Notes: generated by a model from the sequence alone, not told the origin. A stretch of DNA of 64,000 bases from Cristatella mucedo (GCA_009760855.2 WPIO01000023.1:683501-747500), one strand, 5' to 3'; positions 37,952 to 43,520 are shown, counted from the first letter of the stretch. A program made the numbers and translations.

Positions 37952-38442
37952 GATTCATTTGTATTGCAGCCGAAGAGAAGTTATCCTATATTCAGGCTCT
38001 TCACATATGCCACGGTGCTCAAGCCCACGACCTCAGCCAGACCTTGGTCGGTGCGAGCGCCTTAACCACTGGGCCAAACCAGTGCGGCACTGGAAGCATC
38101 AGCCCATCACCTCCAGCATTGTTCAGTGTGTGTAAGCTGCTGGAATGACACAAGTAAAAGCATAAGAAATGCATATTTTTAGCTGTAAAATAAATATAGA
38201 CGGTTGTCTATGAGTTTAGAGTGCAGTATGTGCAAAATAATATAAGTTAAACATATCCTAATTCACTGAAAACTGTCTTACCCAATACTGTGCTCAAACC
38301 GACTATGAGTGGCTCCAATAAACACGCGGTTAGCGCCTCCGAGCTGTTTGATGCCCCGGAGTCTTTGAAATTGCGGAGTATCGATTATTTTCATCAGCAA
38401 AGGGTGCAGTTCAATGCATCCATGGACAGGATCAGTCCACCT
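11..38442 (-). CDS. SAMHD1: SAMHD1-like HD-domain dNTP triphosphohydrolase, ten exons, 3' end off the left edge
   Basis: Ten minus-strand segments with GT donors and AG acceptors join to 1,266 nt (422 codons) with every junction phase matching and no stop. The order is 38442-38282, 34636-34521, 34450-34374, 26043-25915, 19727-19578, 14428-14337, 7753-7552, 4214-4122, 4022-3924, 157-11. The product matches the SAMHD1 HD domain and C-terminal lobe. SAMHD1 is known to hydrolyse dNTPs to deoxynucleosides and triphosphate as a nucleotide-bound tetramer. Seen directly: [54 protein letters not shown] and VRVFCKE blocks in family order. Metal ligands are at product residues H51, H90, D91 and D172. 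Three pocket histidines are replaced (see findings). The SAM domain and start codon were not found, and the last exon ends in a donor, so the gene runs on leftwards. Its introns are full of LINEs. It could be an active gene, a catalytically altered paralogue, or a recent pseudogene with intact frame. Confidence 0.93.
606..658 (+). repeat. (CT)n microsatellite inside LINE RT
   Basis: About 26 CT units, one interrupted by TTT. It occupies the place where other copies read CTCTCCCTCTTGC (TLPLA), so it grew from coding sequence of the element. Confidence 0.97.
1256..1290 (+). mobile_element. 35-bp LINE family A 3' end inserted into another copy
   Basis: GCTTTATCAAGTGCATT followed by (ATT)n is the last part of the family A consensus. 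Here it interrupts the coding segment SDLLP..AKHRT. Removing it restores the expected CAGATC|TACTGC. ATC occurs on both sides. Confidence 0.8.
1467..3330 (+). mobile_element. L2-clade LINE family A fragment (endonuclease C-terminus to RT)
   Basis: It begins with the endonuclease stretch corresponding to VAVVYRSAGTKSS and [10 protein letters not shown]. It continues through the linker, an RT ORF piece at 2397-2771 ([19 protein letters not shown]) and 3027-3224 ([13 protein letters not shown]). It breaks off near 3,330 after the LVIDKPS region, without a 3' tail. The catalytic box reads VADK, so it is dead. Confidence 0.88.
3331..3923. other. SAMHD1 intron sequence, no gene seen
   Basis: AT-rich intron between a LINE and the 3924-4022 exon. 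I see no open frame of note. An 18-bp unit beginning CTTACTACCCG is repeated in tandem near 3857-3890. Confidence 0.5.
3924..4022 (-). CDS. SAMHD1: SAMHD1 exon: [18 protein letters not shown] segment
   Basis: 99 nt, 33 codons, phase 0/0. [20 protein letters not shown] matches [20 protein letters not shown] of the family, and DQAISIS matches NRAIRIT. The acceptor is CTTTTAG|AAA and the donor TCT|GTGAGT. Confidence 0.92.
4122..4214 (-). CDS. SAMHD1: SAMHD1 exon: [10 protein letters not shown] segment
   Basis: 93 nt, 31 codons, phase 0/0: [16 protein letters not shown] then LVEQDLIVQ. It aligns with LPKEVASAK...LKAEDFIVD, which follows the VGET block in the family. The donor CAG|GTAGGTAAAT is strong. 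The acceptor GGAG|CCC follows a T-rich tract. Confidence 0.86.
5335..5575 (+). mobile_element. LINE family A 3' end (5'-truncated)
   Basis: It contains the 3' UTR repeats (GCTGACACTGTGCATGC and variants), the terminal hairpin with arms AAAGCACC and GGTGCTTT, and an (ATT)n tail. It lies in a SAMHD1 intron. Confidence 0.9.
5590..5830 (+). other. Open, splice-bordered stretch (possible exon)
   Basis: The frame is open from 5,582 to the TAA near 5,911. It follows a T-rich tract ending GTAATAG and includes a donor-like ATA|GTAAGAG at about 5,833. The product includes [19 protein letters not shown] and [20 protein letters not shown] do not recognise it with confidence. A faint likeness to the MutS-homologue N-terminal pattern (LGxAYYD...FMP) is too weak for a call. 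It is antisense within a SAMHD1 intron. Confidence 0.3.
6034..6118 (-). mobile_element. LINE family A terminal hairpin and tail remnant
   Basis: It has the (ATT)n tail and hairpin in minus orientation. The hairpin is interrupted by a short partial duplication (AAAATGAT and GCCCTCAG-type segments recur). Confidence 0.75.
6580..6852 (+). other. Open stretch with acceptor-like border, unrecognised
   Basis: After TTCACAG the frame is open to TAA at 6,852. A donor-like GGGAG|GTCAGT lies near 6,657. The product begins [20 protein letters not shown]. No family is recognised. It could be an exon of a plus-strand gene or chance. Confidence 0.2.
7552..7753 (-). CDS. SAMHD1: SAMHD1 exon: EGYTKLTD block
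   Basis: 202 nt, 1 + 67 codons. [20 protein letters not shown] is followed by [20 protein letters not shown] and [15 protein letters not shown]. These match MEAYTKLTDN..., LKDAREIL...RNLFKYVGET of the SAMHD1 C-terminal lobe, which carries part of the allosteric nucleotide contacts. The acceptor is CTTTAG|G and the donor CAA|GTGAGT. Confidence 0.96.
8188..8226. repeat. (TA)n microsatellite
   Basis: About 15 TA units in a SAMHD1 intron. Confidence 0.95.
8227..13550. other. Large SAMHD1 intron, mostly unique AT-rich DNA
   Basis: I see no recognisable gene or repeat except the candidate exon at 13392-13451. On the plus strand, about 11,804-11,940 is open ([20 protein letters not shown], then [17 protein letters not shown]) and ends at a GT donor-like site. 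It looks coding but is unidentified. Open stretches at 10,346-10,600 and 11,258-11,458 are weaker. Confidence 0.4.
13392..13451 (-). other. Possible extra SAMHD1 exon, wrong phase
   Basis: 60 nt between SAMHD1 exons reads [19 protein letters not shown]. This resembles the family NIIDTMITDAFLKA stretch and lies in the right place. Borders would be GGCAG|ACA and GCA|GTAAAT. Both are phase 0, while the flanking exons need phase 2. In the transcript frame it would meet TAA within seven codons. It may be a decayed exon, a poison exon, or a coincidence. Confidence 0.3.
13555..14215 (-). mobile_element. Cluster of LINE family A 3' ends
   Basis: Two consecutive minus-oriented 3' ends (13,555-13,766 and 13,772-14,133) each begin with an AT-rich tail and the terminal hairpin. 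A short third piece with the TTAAATGTGGTCAAGTCAG segment follows. This indicates repeated insertion into the same site, about 120 bp from a SAMHD1 exon. Confidence 0.85.
14337..14428 (-). CDS. SAMHD1: SAMHD1 exon: [18 protein letters not shown] segment
   Basis: 92 nt, 30 codons + 2 (AT). It aligns with the family LYDMFxxRxxLHRRAYQHK. M, F, R, L and Y231 are kept, but HRRAYQHK becomes YKDVYWNL, so the Q375, H376 and K377 equivalents are W, N and L. The acceptor is ACTTTAG|GAT and the donor CTCAT|GTAAGT. The phase matches the exon at 7753-7552 directly (AT|G). Confidence 0.9.
14795..14990 (+). mobile_element. tRNA-derived SINE, diverged
   Basis: A box B-like GAGTTCGAGTTCTG follows a tRNA-like head. 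The downstream body TATCGCCCACTGC...TATAAACGAGGCTGTTCAA aligns with the SINE copies at 41.4 and 60.0 kb (..CAAAAGAGGCTGTTAAATCAG). Confidence 0.55.
15815..16021 (-). mobile_element. LINE endonuclease C-terminal relic
   Basis: The open frame reads INW-like [20 protein letters not shown], then [17 protein letters not shown]. This is the usual end of an APE-type endonuclease (DW..., R.LLD..., PTH...LDLV). No RT is attached. It is a different lineage from family A. Confidence 0.6.
16135..16350 (+). mobile_element. gag-like retroelement relic
   Basis: The open frame ends [20 protein letters not shown] followed by VD and a stop. The same motif, at about two-thirds DNA identity by eye, recurs at 43,120-43,225, so this is a dispersed repeat. 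The LPxxVxxLAT pattern looks like the capsid region of an LTR retrotransposon. The family is inferred. Confidence 0.45.
16911..18447 (-). mobile_element. LINE family A copy with internal deletion
   Basis: It starts with an (ATT)n tail and hairpin (arms AAAGTGCC / GGTACTTT). It covers the RT C-terminus (17,140-17,544), then jumps at about 17,578 to the RT core (17,650-18,117). About 550 bp, including the YADD box, is missing, with GTA shared at the break. The RT core has a TCA to TAA stop also present in the 27-29 kb copy. Confidence 0.9.
18455..18735 (+). mobile_element. LINE family A RT C-terminal fragment, inverted next to the previous copy
   Basis: The plus strand covers [35 protein letters not shown] and [12 protein letters not shown]. 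It is joined head to head with the minus copy. It duplicates sequence already present in that copy, so it is not a simple twin-priming inversion. Confidence 0.85.
19578..19727 (-). CDS. SAMHD1: SAMHD1 exon: [16 protein letters not shown] metal and substrate motif
   Basis: 150 nt, 50 codons, phase 0/0. [20 protein letters not shown] and [20 protein letters not shown] match the most conserved SAMHD1 segment. D172 (human D311) is the fourth metal ligand. Y315, D319, R333 and R352 equivalents are present. K312 is conservatively R and W313 is F. The acceptor is TTTTTAG|ATAG and the donor GATGAG|GTAAGC. Confidence 0.96.
20125..20420 (-). mobile_element. LINE family D 3' end
   Basis: It matches the 3' UTR of the 54-56 kb minus LINE: the stretches GTATCTCCGTCAGTAACTCC, GTGCACTCACAGCCTAAGCGG and GAGAAAGTGGGAAGCATAGC. 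The tail is ACATTACATT in minus orientation. It is 5'-truncated. Confidence 0.8.
20421..21418. other. Intronic AT-rich DNA, nothing recognised
   Basis: No convincing open frame or repeat. Base composition becomes very AT-rich towards 21.3 kb. Confidence 0.5.
21423..23430 (+). mobile_element. LINE family A, best RT copy, 5'-truncated
   Basis: It begins in the endonuclease-RT linker (CCATCTCCT) and ends in the terminal hairpin and (ATT)7-8 tail. TAGGCCA flanks both sides (21,419 and about 23,428), a possible target-site duplication. It is one of the least decayed copies, so probably among the younger insertions. Confidence 0.92.
21505..23088 (+). CDS. L2-clade reverse transcriptase ORF (527 codons)
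   Basis: An RNA-dependent DNA polymerase of a non-LTR retrotransposon. Domains in order: linker ([12 protein letters not shown]), RT fingers ([20 protein letters not shown]), palm A ([20 protein letters not shown]), GVPQG, catalytic box FYADDTQL, thumb ([12 protein letters not shown]) and the C-terminal [20 protein letters not shown] / [14 protein letters not shown] block. The A-box D and the YADD aspartates are intact. The frame ends at TGA where the related 27 kb copy has TGG (KAWNSLP), so about 45 C-terminal residues are lost. The first codon is simply the first available start; the true element ORF began upstream with an endonuclease. Confidence 0.85.
   Translation: MQKIDKIRESIPAMTTSPLECCSSVPGCTSMSAFKQVTSDLVLKFVSKSKKTTSPLDPIPTVLLLRCIDLLLPCITNIIHMSLASGHVPAPFKKAVVRPLLKKATLDQENLSTYRPVSLLPFLSKTLERVVVDQLNSYIETSHLASKFQSGFRANHSSESALLRVYNDLLRNADMGRVSLLVLLDLSAAFDTIDHKVLLERLSSRLSITGTALQWFRSYLSGRLQSIDVNGQRSSEVPLKYGVPQGYVLGPVPFTVYTLPLADVIAKHNLGFHFYADDTQLCLCFDSSQPSSTSNSLNSLAACIDDIRTWMAANFLKLNDDKTNLLVMGKPSVIQRLERPTLKIGSASISPVESARNLGVIFQSDLSLDDHISSTVKSAYFQLHNIAKIWACLDKDTTSKLVHAFVTSRLGFCNSLLTGLPACAIRRLQLVQNSAARLVCRERRSCHITPLLADLHWLPVRQRIDFKVLSLTFRSLHSMAPAYLSDILPHQAMHRTTRFSESNSLEIPHTNLKSFGDRAFSSYAPKA
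23600..24205 (+). mobile_element. Old L2-type LINE relic
   Basis: Decayed matches include CTGGTCCATGCTCTT and, at 24,130-24,190, a recognisable but mutated terminal hairpin with TTACGGCACTTTATAAAT. No frame is left. Confidence 0.5.
24206..25400. other. Intronic DNA, no feature recognised
   Basis: A minus-strand open stretch at 24,567-24,761 has no recognisable motif. The rest is AT-rich with frequent stops. Confidence 0.45.
25408..25769 (-). mobile_element. LINE family A 3' end, 5'-truncated
   Basis: It comprises the (ATT)n tail, a perfect hairpin (AAAGCGCC / GGCGCTTT), the 3' UTR repeats and the last 40 codons of the ORF. It stops abruptly at GCATACGAACTA, about 145 bp from a SAMHD1 exon. 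Confidence 0.9.
25915..26043 (-). CDS. SAMHD1: SAMHD1 exon: helical segment of HD lobe
   Basis: 129 nt, 43 codons, phase 0 at both ends. It reads [20 protein letters not shown] and then [16 protein letters not shown], aligning with the family stretch MMFEHLI...GIKP...FIKEQIVGP. The acceptor is TTCTAG|CCA and the donor CAG|GTATTT. Compared with human SAMHD1, about 25 residues that should follow, ending in KSFLYE, are absent before the next exon. Either a small exon was missed in 19.7-25.9 kb or the lineage lost the loop. Confidence 0.88.
26050..27190. other. Intronic DNA, nothing recognised
   Basis: AT-rich and without long open frames. No repeat shared with the rest of the window was noticed. 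Confidence 0.5.
27193..29452 (-). mobile_element. LINE family A, long minus copy
   Basis: It runs from the (ATT)n tail and hairpin at 27,193-27,280 through RT to the linker/endonuclease end at about 29,452 (CGGGGGCGCAGAGTG-type region). It is highly similar to the 21-23 kb copy. It sits in a SAMHD1 intron in the same orientation as the gene. Confidence 0.93.
27434..29029 (-). pseudogene. L2-clade reverse transcriptase, one internal stop
   Basis: Two open blocks, 29,029-28,511 (172 codons: linker, RT fingers, palm A) and 28,435-27,434 (333 codons: [23 protein letters not shown], thumb, C-terminal block ending KAWNSLPTC and FSGSL). They are separated by TAA where other copies have TCA (LSSRLS). 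Both share one reading frame, so a single substitution breaks it. The natural C-terminus is intact here. Confidence 0.88.
29480..31150 (-). mobile_element. Old L2-type LINE of another lineage
   Basis: Minus-strand pieces in order: [11 protein letters not shown] (RT fingers, about 31,070), [10 protein letters not shown] (degraded YADD box, about 30,620), then RT C-terminal segments and [10 protein letters not shown]...FPSFKTQLK (29,573-29,815). It is full of stops. The sequence is clearly different from family A. Confidence 0.6.
31151..32700. other. Intronic DNA with an unclassified short repeat
   Basis: A segment around AAGAGTTGCTGCACTCTAG at 32,305-32,380 recurs at 30,390-30,470. A minus open frame at 32,142-32,342 contains [20 protein letters not shown]. 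It may be part of the same old LINE. The rest is unrecognised. Confidence 0.4.
32726..32827 (+). repeat. Two identical 51-bp tandem units
   Basis: Units 32,726-32,776 and 32,777-32,827, each starting ATATGTTACATCATTTCAGC. The length is 17 codons, so the duplication is in frame ([17 protein letters not shown] twice). Confidence 0.95.
32726..33310 (+). mobile_element. LINE family A 3' part with internal 51-bp duplication
   Basis: RT C-terminal block ([32 protein letters not shown]) to the 3' UTR and a degraded hairpin. The first 102 bp are two identical 51-bp units in tandem. Confidence 0.88.
33311..34370. other. Intronic DNA, nothing firm
   Basis: A minus open frame (33,659-33,859) lacks recognisable motifs. 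No repeat shared with other parts was seen. Confidence 0.45.
34374..34450 (-). CDS. SAMHD1: SAMHD1 exon: catalytic loop after HD, histidines replaced
   Basis: 77 nt read as 2 + 25 codons, reading [17 protein letters not shown] then PDNAKDYS. It follows the HD exon in phase (G|GC). The family consensus here is HGPFSHMFD, followed by a distal histidine in WTHE. In this exon the two loop histidines are Q94 and R99 and the distal position is Y117, while D102 (human D218) is kept. The donor TCG|GTAAGTG is strong. Confidence 0.92.
34521..34636 (-). CDS. SAMHD1: SAMHD1 exon: helix plus the HD metal motif
   Basis: 116 nt read as 1 + 38 codons + 1. It begins [12 protein letters not shown] and ends KIAGLCHDL, then G split by the donor CTAG|GTAATC. 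The adjacent H and D (product 90-91) are the HD pair that ligates the metal (human H206/D207). The spacing from H51 to H90 is 39 residues, exactly as between human H167 and H206, which supports both exon borders. Confidence 0.94.
34741..35042 (+). other. Coding-like, splice-bordered open stretch, unrecognised
   Basis: The stretch follows TTACCTGTGGCAG and ends at AATAAG|GTATTA. It is open for about 100 codons, including [20 protein letters not shown] and [20 protein letters not shown]. Composition and borders suggest an exon on the strand opposite SAMHD1, inside its intron. I cannot assign a family. Confidence 0.35.
35645..36995 (+). mobile_element. LINE family A RT to 3' end, decayed
   Basis: From AAFDTIDSH through [20 protein letters not shown] and an intact FYADDT to the C-terminal block, 3' UTR and decayed hairpin. 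Many frameshifts. It lies in a SAMHD1 intron. Confidence 0.88.
37000..37790. other. Intronic DNA with weak hairpin relic
   Basis: Near 37,040 there is a fragment like the family A hairpin (AGAGAGATTTAATACC...AAGGTGCT). A plus open stretch at 37,630-37,749 after CTTTTGCAG ends [16 protein letters not shown] and VVLTHADWQ. It has a slight serine-protease look, but this is not assignable. Confidence 0.3.
37791..37952. repeat. Compound (CA)n/(TA)n microsatellite
   Basis: Blocks of CA, TA and CATA units with near-mirror symmetry around about 37,870. Open frames across it on both strands are artefacts. Confidence 0.97.
37953..38090 (-). mobile_element. tRNA-derived SINE
   Basis: On the minus strand TGGCCCAGTGGTTAAGGCG is a good box A, followed by a box B-like GTCGTGGGCTTGAGCACC. 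The short body resembles the other SINE copies (CTTCGGCTGCAA), and it ends at the microsatellite. It lies about 190 bp from the SAMHD1 exon at 38,282. Confidence 0.7.
38282..38442 (-). CDS. SAMHD1: SAMHD1 exon: start of HD domain ([16 protein letters not shown])
   Basis: 161 nt, 53 codons plus 2 nt (product residues 1-53). It carries [30 protein letters not shown] and THSRFEHSI. These supply the equivalents of D137, Q142 and R145 (allosteric GTP site), Q149/L150 and R164 (substrate), and metal ligand H167 (product H51). The donor is ATTGG|GTAAGAC. The acceptor after GATTTTAG has a weak pyrimidine tract. Exons further 5' were not recognised, so the first amino acids and promoter are unknown. 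Confidence 0.93.
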
Positions 38443-38985
38443 CTAAAATCGGCCAGTCATACGAGGGAATTAAATTACTAGCTAAATCATTTGAACATTT
38501 TTGTTCTCCTGGAAGGGAATAGCACTCAAAAAGAACATCAAATTCTTTCACATATTCACAGTGCAACAAATCATGTTAATTTTACAAAGACTTCGAGTTA
38601 CGATAAAAATTATTTAATACAATCGTGTTATTACATTGATAACGGCTATAACGGCTAAATAGCCCCCTCAGTTTCTAGACTACTGCTTTTAATGCAAATG
38701 GAATCTTTCATGGCGACGCCGAGAAAATCTACCACTTACGAGCTCTGCCTCATGTGGGATACATATTAGGGAACAAGAGTCTATACAACTCGTGTGAATC
38801 AAATCATATAGGCTGTTTAGAATACCTTCGTATTTTCAAGACATAACATGAAATAATCTTAGTTATTGAGCTTGGAAATAACAATCTTCACTGGATATCA
38901 ATCAAAATCATGAGTTAAGGATCGTGGGGATAGCTACCGTTCTCGGAAAACGAATTTATTATAAGAAACTATTTCAGCCAGGCGG
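38443..38985. other. Upstream of the first recognised SAMHD1 exon
   Basis: AT-rich, with no SAM-domain exon, start codon or promoter recognised. Confidence 0.5.
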
Positions 38986-38989
38986 ATCT

Positions 38990-39718
38990 TTTAATATCGG
39001 CTCTGCCAGCTAATCACTCTCATTAATTAAAGAACTTCGGTAATATTTCATAACCACCACCTGCTCACCTACCAGCCTGTGCACTCAGGCGCTTACAGCT
39101 GGTGCGAAACTCTGCAGCTAGGCTCGTCTGTCGTGAGCGGAGCAGCTGCCACATCTCACCACCACTTCTCGTCGACCTGCACTGATTCCCACTCAAGCAA
39201 CGCATCGAGTTCAAGGTTTTGTCACTCACTTTCGGGTCTCTCCATTCTTAGGCACCAGCCGACCTATCAGATTTACTCCACCACTAGGCTAAGCATCGTA
39301 TAACCCACTTTTCGGAATTTCATTGTTTACTATAACTCGTACAAACCTCAAATCCTTTGAAGACCGTGCCTTTAGTTCATATGTTTCTAAAGTCTGGCAC
39401 TCACTCCTGACCTGCGTCAAATCTCCTGATTTTTTGGCATTTAAAAAGAAACTAAAAATGAATCTATTTATAACAGCATTTAGTAGATCCCCGTGATTAT
39501 ACCTTTATATGCTATGGGTGCCGACACTGTTTTATGCTGCCACTAACCATACTCACATGATGACCCTCTGCATGTCACCCCTAAACATATTATTCTTGCT
39601 GTTTATTGAGCATGCTACCACTAACCATTAAATCGTGCTTCATTTGCAGAAATTGTCAAGTGACTATAAAAAGATTGAATTATCTGAGGCTGCTTTATCA
39701 AATGTATTATTATTATTA
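38990..39718 (+). mobile_element. LINE family A C-terminal and 3' end fragment
   Basis: It starts with the IGSAS region, jumps to PACALRRLQLV, then runs to the hairpin and (ATT)4 tail. An 11-bp tandem (TGGGCTGTTGG twice) follows at about 39,758. Confidence 0.88.
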
Positions 39719-40064
39719 CCAGTGACACGAGCCAAAATAAATAGCTATTTTTGACTGTGGGCTGTTGGTGGGCTGTTGGTGTACTGCTTCACAGGCGCTT
39801 CTGCATGAATGATATTTTCAAGATTCACAGCACACCAGGGAGATTTTAGACAACGGATGGTTAGAAAATGGTCTACTGACAGCTTCAGCCCTCACCAAGA
39901 ACCACGTGGTATGCACCGGTCGGAGCAACTTCCGTCTCTTTAAATATAAAGCACAGATGAGAGTCCAAGTGCTTTTTATATGCGAGACAAACTCGATGTT
40001 TGAGGCAAACTTGATCATCTCTATTTGAAGGTCACCAAGAGCAGTTGTTCCCTAGAGACTTTTG

Positions 40065-40155
40065 TAATAATAATGATAATATTAATAATGCATTTGTTCT
40101 ATCGCCCTCAGAGAACTCAATCTCCCTCTAGGTTCTTTACATTTGCTGCAAAAAA
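40065..40155 (-). mobile_element. Short LINE family A 3' terminus
   Basis: Only the (AT-rich) tail, hairpin and TTGCTGCAAA remain, about 90 bp. This is an extreme 5' truncation. Confidence 0.8.
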
Positions 40156-40229
40156 CCAAAGCGGACCGAAAATGTCTTTAAAGATTTTTATAAATTTGAG
40201 GATTTTGCAGAGGATCTGCCGTTAATGAC

Positions 40230-40641
40230 TACGTGAGTATCCGGTCGCATCGGAATCGCCGAGGACACCAATAGCGGTTTCCCTTGCTTGCCTGGAGGTG
40301 ACGAGGGACGACCGATAGAGGTTTGTCTTACATGCCTGGAACAGTTTTTTTCGTGCAGTAGTTACGCTCTGGTCTTCGACCATGTCAGATATAAGGGCTG
40401 CAGCTTTAAAAAAAATTACAATTATACACATTTATGTTAGTATAATGCAACAATTTGCATGTAGTATGTACGTGGCAATTTTAGCAAAGACTTTAACGCC
40501 TCGTTTTGATCGCTGAATGAAGAGTAGTCTCAATAGCTCAATCGTTTTAATCCGATAACTCAGACGGTGAGGAATGGTTTTCTGCTCAAGAAGATATTCT
40601 CGTTCGGCACTTTGTCGTATGGCGGAAAATATCAAGATTTT
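40230..40641 (-). other. Two coding-like minus stretches, unrecognised
   Basis: 40,641-40,472 is open after GTTGTAG (SAEREYLLEQKTIPHRLSYR, then IKTIELLRLLFIQRSKRGVK). A second open piece at about 40,415-40,345 (ISDMVEDQSVTTARKKLFQA) ends at GCAT|GTAAGA. The phases of the two do not join. They lie upstream of SAMHD1 on its strand, but no SAMHD1 N-terminal or SAM-domain motif is visible. Confidence 0.25.
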
Positions 40642-40769
40642 CTACAACTTGAAATTAAAGTGGTTGTACCACACAAGCCTAATATTGTTCAAATAAATTT
40701 TAAGAACAATTTCTTATAAGGTTTGCTTGTAAGCTACTGATGAGCTTTCGAGATATATCTTGCTAAAAA

Positions 40770-42520
40770 TAATAATAACAGCAATAATGCATTTGTATAG
40801 TGGCATCAGAGAACTTAATCTTTTTATAATCACTTTACATATACTCTAGAAGAAATATGATCAACACGTTAAGTGTTAACATAGAAGAATTAAACTATGA
40901 TAACATGGTTAGAGGTGACAGAGCAGGGTCAGCAGGTAAAATATGGTTATGATTAATGCATGCATAATGTCATCCCGCATAAGCACTCACAGAGAAACTC
41001 ACAAGGACTCATATAATGCTGCAATAAAAAAGTTTGTTTTTTGCTTCTTTTTAATTGCCATGTAATGATGTTGCCGAGAAGTAGCTCGGCAGTGTTTTAC
41101 ATGCTTTGGGAGCATACGAAATAAAGGCCCAGTACCTAAAGATTTCAGGTTCGTAGGGGGTACAGCAAAGCGATTTGAGTCGTTGATGTTATGTAGCTGA
41201 TACTAGTCCGACTTGGCTATGAACGTGATACGGTCGTCTAATGAAAGATCACTTTGGAAAAAGACACATAGAAATCGTGCAAATGTTACGTAAGATATAC
41301 TGGCTAGGCCAATTCTGAGAATTAAGTCCTCCATTTACAAAGTTAATTTTGGTACGCCCATAGCCATGATGGCCCAATAAATAAACGGTTGCTTTTTGCG
41401 ATCTCGTTTCCGAGGTCGTGGGTTCGAATCTAACGTTGGGCGATTCTATATTGTCGCTGCAAGCAGTGGTAATAGCTTGCAGGGATCTTCTGCCGCTCTG
41501 CAAAAGAGGCTGTTAAATCAGCTAGTATTTATTTATTTAAATAGTAATTTGGATTTAACGACTTTCCATTGGAGAAAGTTTGCCGCCATCCAAGTCGGGA
41601 TGTCAGCTTTACACTCTGCAAAGGAAGTTCTGAGAATTCGAAATGCTGGAGCGCTGGAAGGGATCAAAGTATATGTACAGCTACATGAGTATGCATAGAA
41701 GAGTCAGCCTACATTGTGCTTAGCAAGCATACCGGCAAGAGGAAGAGCATACACACTGAAAAGAAGTGAACAAAGCACAGAGCTAATGGGTACCCAGTAA
41801 ATTAGTAGTTCTTACGATGATCCGTGACCATTCACATTAATACTCTAGAGCCTCTGGTTGTGATAAGACCACAGTCATTGCAGTGTCAGCAATGTCTATT
41901 CAAGATTTCAAAGTGGTAGAGAAGGCCTTGGTGATTAATATCCCCAATTGCTGCCGAATGATCAAAGAAAACACGCAGAGAGAATTTATCTCAGTCTGCA
42001 TTCTTGAGGGCTTTATACACCGGAAGCTATGCTGACTCTGTTGAGAGATTCACTCTAAAAGTGTACCCGTACTTAATTCCATGGTTTGAAGATTCAATGT
42101 ACGAGTTTATTTGGTCTGAAACTACTCGTTCTAGTGTTTTAGATAGCAACAGCAGATACAACTGGGAAGGTGTTAATTAAGTTCTCTTGGTTTAGCATTG
42201 CTTTTTTAATTAATGGCCTACTTACAGACTTTTTTAAAGGAACTGATACACGACCTGAAGCTGAGGATATAGCTATTATGTCATTTATGTATGATAGAAG
42301 CAGATCTATGTAGAAGCTAGACATGGATATTGCTTGAATAGTTTGATATGATTCAGTGTAGTCCTCACATGCCTTTCTACGGACAGTCACTAAGTCATAA
42401 TATTTGCGATGCTTCTCTAGCTTAAGCTTAGCTACCTTGTTTATATGATGTTCGCTGATTGAGCCTCTCCGAGTCCTAAAAAAATCAGGTAAAGAGAACA
42501 AATAAGTCGTGATAAAATCC
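40770..42520 (-). mobile_element. Old LINE family A copy, split by a SINE
   Basis: Tail and hairpin at 40,770-40,850, RT remnants to SASGRVSVPLKKSV and RPLIKKAMLNQENLI at about 42,200, then linker. It is interrupted by a SINE at 41,364-41,540. Confidence 0.85.
41364..41540 (+). mobile_element. tRNA-derived SINE nested in a LINE
   Basis: tRNA-like head with box B GGGTTCGAATC. The body GCGATTCTATATTGTCGCTG and CTCTGCAAAAGAGGCTGTT is shared with the minus copy at 60 kb. The end is (TTTA)n. ATAG flanks both sides, and the LINE sequence resumes on either side. Confidence 0.85.
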
Positions 42521-43099
42521 AAGAATGTGAATTAATAAATTAAAACGACCAAACATGTTTTTATGATCCAAGCCAAAGAACCCTAATTAGGCAGTTGATT
42601 AGCTGCAGTGCTTGCTATAACTAACATATTTTGAACTATGGCTAGTTCTTACAGCAGCTCAGTCATATAATTGGTCTCATACCCTGGTATAACTTTTTAC
42701 TTCATAGAAACCAATTTATGCATCCAGTGAAATTTTATTTGTTACTTGGTTTGGGCCTTTACTTTTAAAATTAGTTAAGCACTGGAAGCCCCTAGTAGTT
42801 GCATAAGGACACAAGCATCTCAGCTTATACGGCCAACGTTATCTTGTAAGGGGATAGTCACATGCTTGCTGAGTCTTCCAAGGTCAGCATCAGTTGAAGC
42901 ATGGGCCTCGCTGAATGTTCAGGAGGTATCATGTGCCATCGAACCACTTTGGCGCTTGCAGCCTCTTTTTTTGGGATCGGACTGGGCTTAAATTAGTAAG
43001 CTTGGCCTTTTGTCCATCAGCCGGCAATAAACTTGCTGCCTGCGCATTCATTGGGCCATCACTTTGATTTGACTCAGTCGGCATCGCGCCGCCTCTGAC

Positions 43100-43520
43100 C
43101 AGAGCGAGCGGATTTTCTACAGCCAGGTCCGATAAGATCAATGGTCATAGTAAATCATGACATAGTTCTGAACTGCTTGGCTGCTTCCCTGCCAAATCAA
43201 GTGCGTCAGTTGGCCACAATTGATATTTGCTTTAAAGGTGAGCGTCATTTCGCTATGGCCCGGCCTATTTTTTTACTACGGGGGACACGTCCTTTATACT
43301 AGACGTCGTGATTCAGTTTGGCAATAACGAAAAATGCCTTCGAGATGGTTGTGTGCCGCATGAACACCAAGCAAGCAAGCATCGTGAATGACTTTCTGGC
43401 GAAAGGTGGAGAAATGCATTCGTGCTGCCTTTTCGCTGTGAGCTACTTTGGGTTGCAGTATCCTGTAAACGGAAGCTACCTTGATGCTCTTCGCATGCTC
43501 CGGGACAAGCTGTAGCAATT
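43100..43520 (+). mobile_element. gag-like retroelement relic
   Basis: ASLPNQVRQLATIDICFKGE at 43,180-43,240 parallels [13 protein letters not shown] at 16.3 kb. After a stop the frame reopens (43,318-43,515), containing MNTKQASIVNDFLAKGGEMH. GC content is higher than in surrounding DNA. Confidence 0.45.

Noticed and set aside
37990-38085. Functional tRNA gene
   Set aside because: Box A and a box B-like sequence are present, but no complete cloverleaf with a paired acceptor stem. The body continues as in SINE copies.
37646-38135. Long open frames across the CA/TA microsatellite on both strands
   Set aside because: The products are TH/YI repeats created by the simple repeat.
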